DNA from: Verrucomicrobiota bacterium
Lineage (GTDB): Bacteria > Verrucomicrobiota > Verrucomicrobiia > Opitutales > UBA953
Length of the DNA stretch: 9,735 nucleotides
Assembly (NCBI GenBank): GCA_009917805.1
Contig: RGES01000039.1
Coordinates: 1 to 9,735, forward strand
Direction: 5' to 3'
Below, piece by piece: positions 7,595 to 9,735 of the stretch; positions within the stretch are counted from its first letter, which is position 1, and every line of letters starts with the position of its first letter. The position numbers and the translations under genes were made by a program. The notes under the pieces were generated by a model. It did not search any database. It was not told where the DNA came from and saw nothing but the letters and a program-made list of their open reading frames with translations.

Positions 7595-7614
7595 TTTTGG
7601 ATTGAAGGAAGCGA

Positions 7615-7635
7615 GGCGGACGGAGATTGTCCGCC
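7615..7635 (+). promoter_or_regulatory. Hairpin with GGAG loop directly upstream of the LysM gene
   Basis: GGCGGAC (7615-7621) and GTCCGCC (7629-7635) form a perfect 7-bp stem around the loop GGAGATT, ending one base before the ATG at 7637. The only plausible Shine-Dalgarno sequence (GGAG, 7622-7625) is in the loop, 11 bases from the start. In RNA it could expose or limit ribosome access; as DNA it could be an operator. The structure is seen, the function is inferred. Confidence 0.45.
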
Positions 7636-7636
7636 C

Positions 7637-8359
7637 ATGGTTCGCGCTGCCTTCGTCTTCATGGTCCTGCTCCTCGCCGGTTGCGACGATGGCAACCGCG
7701 CCGACTCCCGCACGCTCGACGTCGAAGACGAAGATTTCCGTCAGGGACAGAACTTCTACAAGCAGGGCGAAGTCCGCAAGGCCCTCGAATGCTACCTCAA
7801 GGTGATCGACAAGCGCAAGGGCGCCGCCGAATCCAACCTCGAAGCCGGCCGGATGTACCTCGAACTGCAGGACCCGCTGCCGGCCATCTACCATTTCAAC
7901 CAGTACATCCGGATGAAGCCGACGTCCGAGCAGTCGAACCTCGTCCGCCAGCTGATCAAGACCGCCGAGAAGCAGTTCATGCAGAACCTGCCCGGCCGAC
8001 CCATGGAGCCCGACGCGCTCGGCGGCTCCGACCTCAACGCCAAGCTCCGCAATCTCCAGAACGAGAACGAGAAGCTGAAACGCGAGCTGGCCGACTATAA
8101 CCGAGCCCAGAAAGGCCTCGTCCTGCCGCCCAAGACCACGAGCGAAAAGACGACCGACGCCCCTAAGACGACCGAAGACGGCAAGCCTCAGCGTTTCCGC
8201 CAATACACGATCGCCAAGGGAGACACGCTGAACTCGATCTCGAAGAAGAACTACGGCGACACCGCCCACGTCTCCGCCATCTTCAACGCGAATCGCGACA
8301 AGATGACGTCGGTGAACAACCTGCCGAAGATCGGCACGGTGATCCTCCTCCCGGAGTAA
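7637..8359 (+). CDS. LysM-domain lipoprotein with TPR-like region and coiled coil
   Basis: Predicted envelope lipoprotein of 240 aa. The signal MVRAAFVFMVLLLAG ends in a lipobox LAGC with lipidated Cys16. Residues 34-114 resemble two TPR-like helix pairs (FRQGQNFYKQGEVRKALECY, then AGRMYLELQDPLPAIYHF). Residues 132-156 (NAKLRNLQNENEKLKRELADY) form a probable short coiled coil. After a Thr/Lys-rich linker, residues 189-239 form a LysM domain (QYTIAKGDTLNSISKKNYGD through GTVILLP) that should bind peptidoglycan N-acetylglucosamine. This suggests an anchored scaffold at the cell wall, with the TPR-like part binding a partner; no catalytic domain is visible. Residues +2 and +3 after the Cys are Asp-Asp, which in E. 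coli would keep a lipoprotein in the inner membrane; whether that rule holds here is unknown. recF starts 3 bases after the stop. Confidence 0.9.
   Translation: MVRAAFVFMVLLLAGCDDGNRADSRTLDVEDEDFRQGQNFYKQGEVRKALECYLKVIDKRKGAAESNLEAGRMYLELQDPLPAIYHFNQYIRMKPTSEQSNLVRQLIKTAEKQFMQNLPGRPMEPDALGGSDLNAKLRNLQNENEKLKRELADYNRAQKGLVLPPKTTSEKTTDAPKTTEDGKPQRFRQYTIAKGDTLNSISKKNYGDTAHVSAIFNANRDKMTSVNNLPKIGTVILLPE
8353..8356 (+). promoter_or_regulatory. Shine-Dalgarno site of recF
   Basis: GGAG lies 6 bases before the recF ATG, inside the last codons of the LysM gene. It is the only conventionally spaced Shine-Dalgarno site in the window and supports the chosen recF start. Confidence 0.6.
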
Positions 8360-8362
8360 GCC

Positions 8363-9424
8363 ATGCGCCTGACGCGGATCCGCGCGGCCGACTTCCGCAA
8401 CCTGACCTTCGCGGACGTCTCCACGGACGCGCCCCGCGTCTTCCTGCTCGGCGATAACGGCCAGGGGAAGACCAACCTGCTCGAAGCCGCCGCGCTGGTC
8501 TCTTCGTTCCGTTCCTTCCGCACGACCGACATCGCCCCGCTCGTCCGCTCCGGCTGCGCGGAGGCCCGCCTGCGGCTCGACGTGCGTCTCTCGCCGGAAG
8601 AAAACGCCGAGATCGAGATCCGCCTGGCCAAAGGTTCGCGCAAGGCGCTGCTCAACGGCACGCCGGTCGCCTCGGTGGCCCAGCATCTCGGCCAGTTCCC
8701 GACCATCGTCTTCTGCTCCGACGACCTGCGTCTCGTCCGCGGCTCGCCTTCGAATCGCCGCCGCTGGCTCGACGCCGCGATCGGCGGCACCGATGCGGCC
8801 TACCTGACCGCGGTGCGCGACTACGGCCGCGCGCTCGACGGACGCAACGCCTTGCTGAAAGCGATCGTGCGTTCCGACGAAGAACTCCGCGCCTTCGAGA
8901 AGGCGATGCTCGCGCCCGCGCAGCTCATCGCCGCCACCCGCGCCCGCATCCTGCCCGAACTCGCCGCGACCCTCCGCGATGCGTGCGCCCGCGCCGGCTT
9001 TCCCGACAAAGGCGCCGACCTGGTCTACCAGCCCGACGTCGCCGCCGAGCAGCTCGCCGAGATCTGGACGAAGACCCGCGTCGCCGACCTCGCGACCGGC
9101 ACGACCTTGCGTGGCCCGCAGCGCGACGACTTCGGGATGCTCTTCGACGGCAAGGACGCCTGCGACTACGCTTCCGAAGGCCAGCAACGCCTGCTCGTCC
9201 TGGCCCTGTGCCTCGCCCGCCTGCAGCGCGACACCCTGCTCGCCCCTACCCCGCCCGTCATCCTGGCCGACGACGTCCTCGGCGAACTCGACGACACCCG
9301 TCGACGGGCCTTCTGGAACGAAGTCGGGGAAAAGCATCAGGTTATCGCGACCGGCACCGTCCCCCCGCCTTCTGGCGACTGGCTGACCTACCGGGTAGCC
9401 GGGGGCAGCTACCTTCAGGCCTGA
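8363..9424 (+). CDS. recF: DNA replication/repair protein RecF
   Basis: SMC-like ATPase that with RecO and RecR loads RecA at single-strand gaps and stalled forks. It has 353 aa (E. coli 357). The N-terminus MRLTRIRAADFRNL is typical, followed by Walker A GDNGQGKTN (30-38). The middle has the family segments FPTIVFCSDDLRLVRGSPSNRRRWLD and LRGPQRDDF. The ABC signature SEGQQR is at 271-276 and Walker B VILADDVLGELD contains D303 and D304. The protein ends near ATGT, as RecF proteins do. All ATPase motifs are intact, so it should be active. In many bacteria recF follows dnaN; here it follows a LysM lipoprotein at 3 bases and precedes secG, so it is probably cotranscribed with the lipoprotein gene. 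No sign of transfer or truncation. Confidence 0.97.
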   Translation: MRLTRIRAADFRNLTFADVSTDAPRVFLLGDNGQGKTNLLEAAALVSSFRSFRTTDIAPLVRSGCAEARLRLDVRLSPEENAEIEIRLAKGSRKALLNGTPVASVAQHLGQFPTIVFCSDDLRLVRGSPSNRRRWLDAAIGGTDAAYLTAVRDYGRALDGRNALLKAIVRSDEELRAFEKAMLAPAQLIAATRARILPELAATLRDACARAGFPDKGADLVYQPDVAAEQLAEIWTKTRVADLATGTTLRGPQRDDFGMLFDGKDACDYASEGQQRLLVLALCLARLQRDTLLAPTPPVILADDVLGELDDTRRRAFWNEVGEKHQVIATGTVPPPSGDWLTYRVAGGSYLQA

Positions 9425-9467
9425 TTTTGGCGTTGTTTTATGGGAAACTGACCCCTTGGATGGGGGC

Positions 9468-9735
9468 ATGTCGGACTTCCTTCTCTACGCCTCCGTGGTG
9501 GCCCTCTTCCTCGTCTGCATCCTCGTGGTCCTCGTGATCCTGATGCAGCGCCCCAGCGCCAACGCCGGCATGGGCTCGGCCCTCGGTGGCGGCGCCGCTG
9601 AGACCGTCTTCGGTGGTGAATCCGCCAACGTCCTCTCGAAGATGACCACGACCCTCACGGTCATCCTCTTCATCCTCAGCTTCGGCCTCTACCTCGGCTT
9701 CGTCGCCCGCGAAAAGCCGGTGACCAAGGCTCTCG
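9468..9735 (+). CDS. secG: Preprotein translocase subunit SecG (3' end outside window)
   Basis: Small membrane subunit of the SecYEG channel that aids SecA-driven protein export across the cytoplasmic membrane. The 89 residues visible contain two membrane segments (about 5-26 and 60-80) separated by the cytoplasmic loop with the family signature AGMGSALGGGAAETVFGG (33-50) and NVLSKMT (54-60), as expected for SecG (usually 75-130 aa). The frame is still open at the window edge (REKPVTKAL), so the C-terminus is missing. The start at 9468 is preferred because the ATG at 9460 is in another frame; the G-run just upstream may serve as a weak ribosome site. It lies 43 bases after recF, and the gap holds CCCC TTGGAT GGGG, a small potential hairpin ending near the start. 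Confidence 0.95.
   Translation, partial: MSDFLLYASVVALFLVCILVVLVILMQRPSANAGMGSALGGGAAETVFGGESANVLSKMTTTLTVILFILSFGLYLGFVAREKPVTKAL

Noticed and set aside
7025..9469. Uninterrupted 814-codon frame on the - strand across the epimerase, LysM, recF and secG starts
   Set aside because: It lies opposite four clearly recognised + strand genes. In GC-rich DNA the codon bias removes stops from antisense frames. Its translation is rich in Arg, Gly, Glu and Ala with no recognisable domain.

Overview
The window looks like ordinary chromosomal DNA from a GC-rich, Gram-negative-type bacterium. The gene repertoire (a large CcsB-CcsA type cytochrome c maturation protein with an RPPVTNLYSS motif, an Ala-linker protein with an HTH-like N-terminus, scarce Shine-Dalgarno sites) fits Verrucomicrobiota, probably Opitutae. 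That placement is inferred from family resemblance and was not tested. No rRNA, tRNA, CRISPR array, insertion sequence, integrase or prophage gene is visible. Twelve of the thirteen genes lie on the + strand. No gene-free stretch exceeds about 95 bases; the longest is the divergent gap 5220-5310.

Layout. 1-1278 is the C-terminal part of a cytochrome c synthase (CcsA domain; its start lies before the window), overlapping by 4 nt an RfaH/NusG-like factor (1275-1799). A C-rich tandem hexamer tract (1804-1833) separates that from a YhcH/NanQ-type sugar protein (1837-2298), followed by a secreted alpha/beta hydrolase (2345-3280). Next is a housekeeping pair, pyrF (3339-4043) and ispD (4040-4744), overlapping by 4 nt; a long hairpin contains the pyrF start codon. 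A conserved-looking protein of unknown function (4749-5219, - strand) converges on ispD and diverges from menB.

menB (5311-6091) carries a clear lesion. Both halves are well preserved, but about 22 conserved residues between them are missing and the frame shifts at about 5848. An MnmM/YtqB-type tRNA methyltransferase (6079-6663) follows, then a TIGR01777 SDR epimerase (6695-7594), a LysM lipoprotein (7637-8359), recF (8363-9424) and the start of secG (9468 to the window edge).

Together the genes cover respiration (cytochrome c and menaquinone), pyrimidine and isoprenoid synthesis, tRNA modification, DNA repair and the envelope or secretion machinery. I do not see a new multi-gene system. The points most worth a second look are the menB lesion, which fuses its reading frame to the downstream methyltransferase, the pyrF start-codon hairpin, the C-rich/G-quadruplex tract behind the RfaH-like gene, and the uncharacterised HTH-linker protein.
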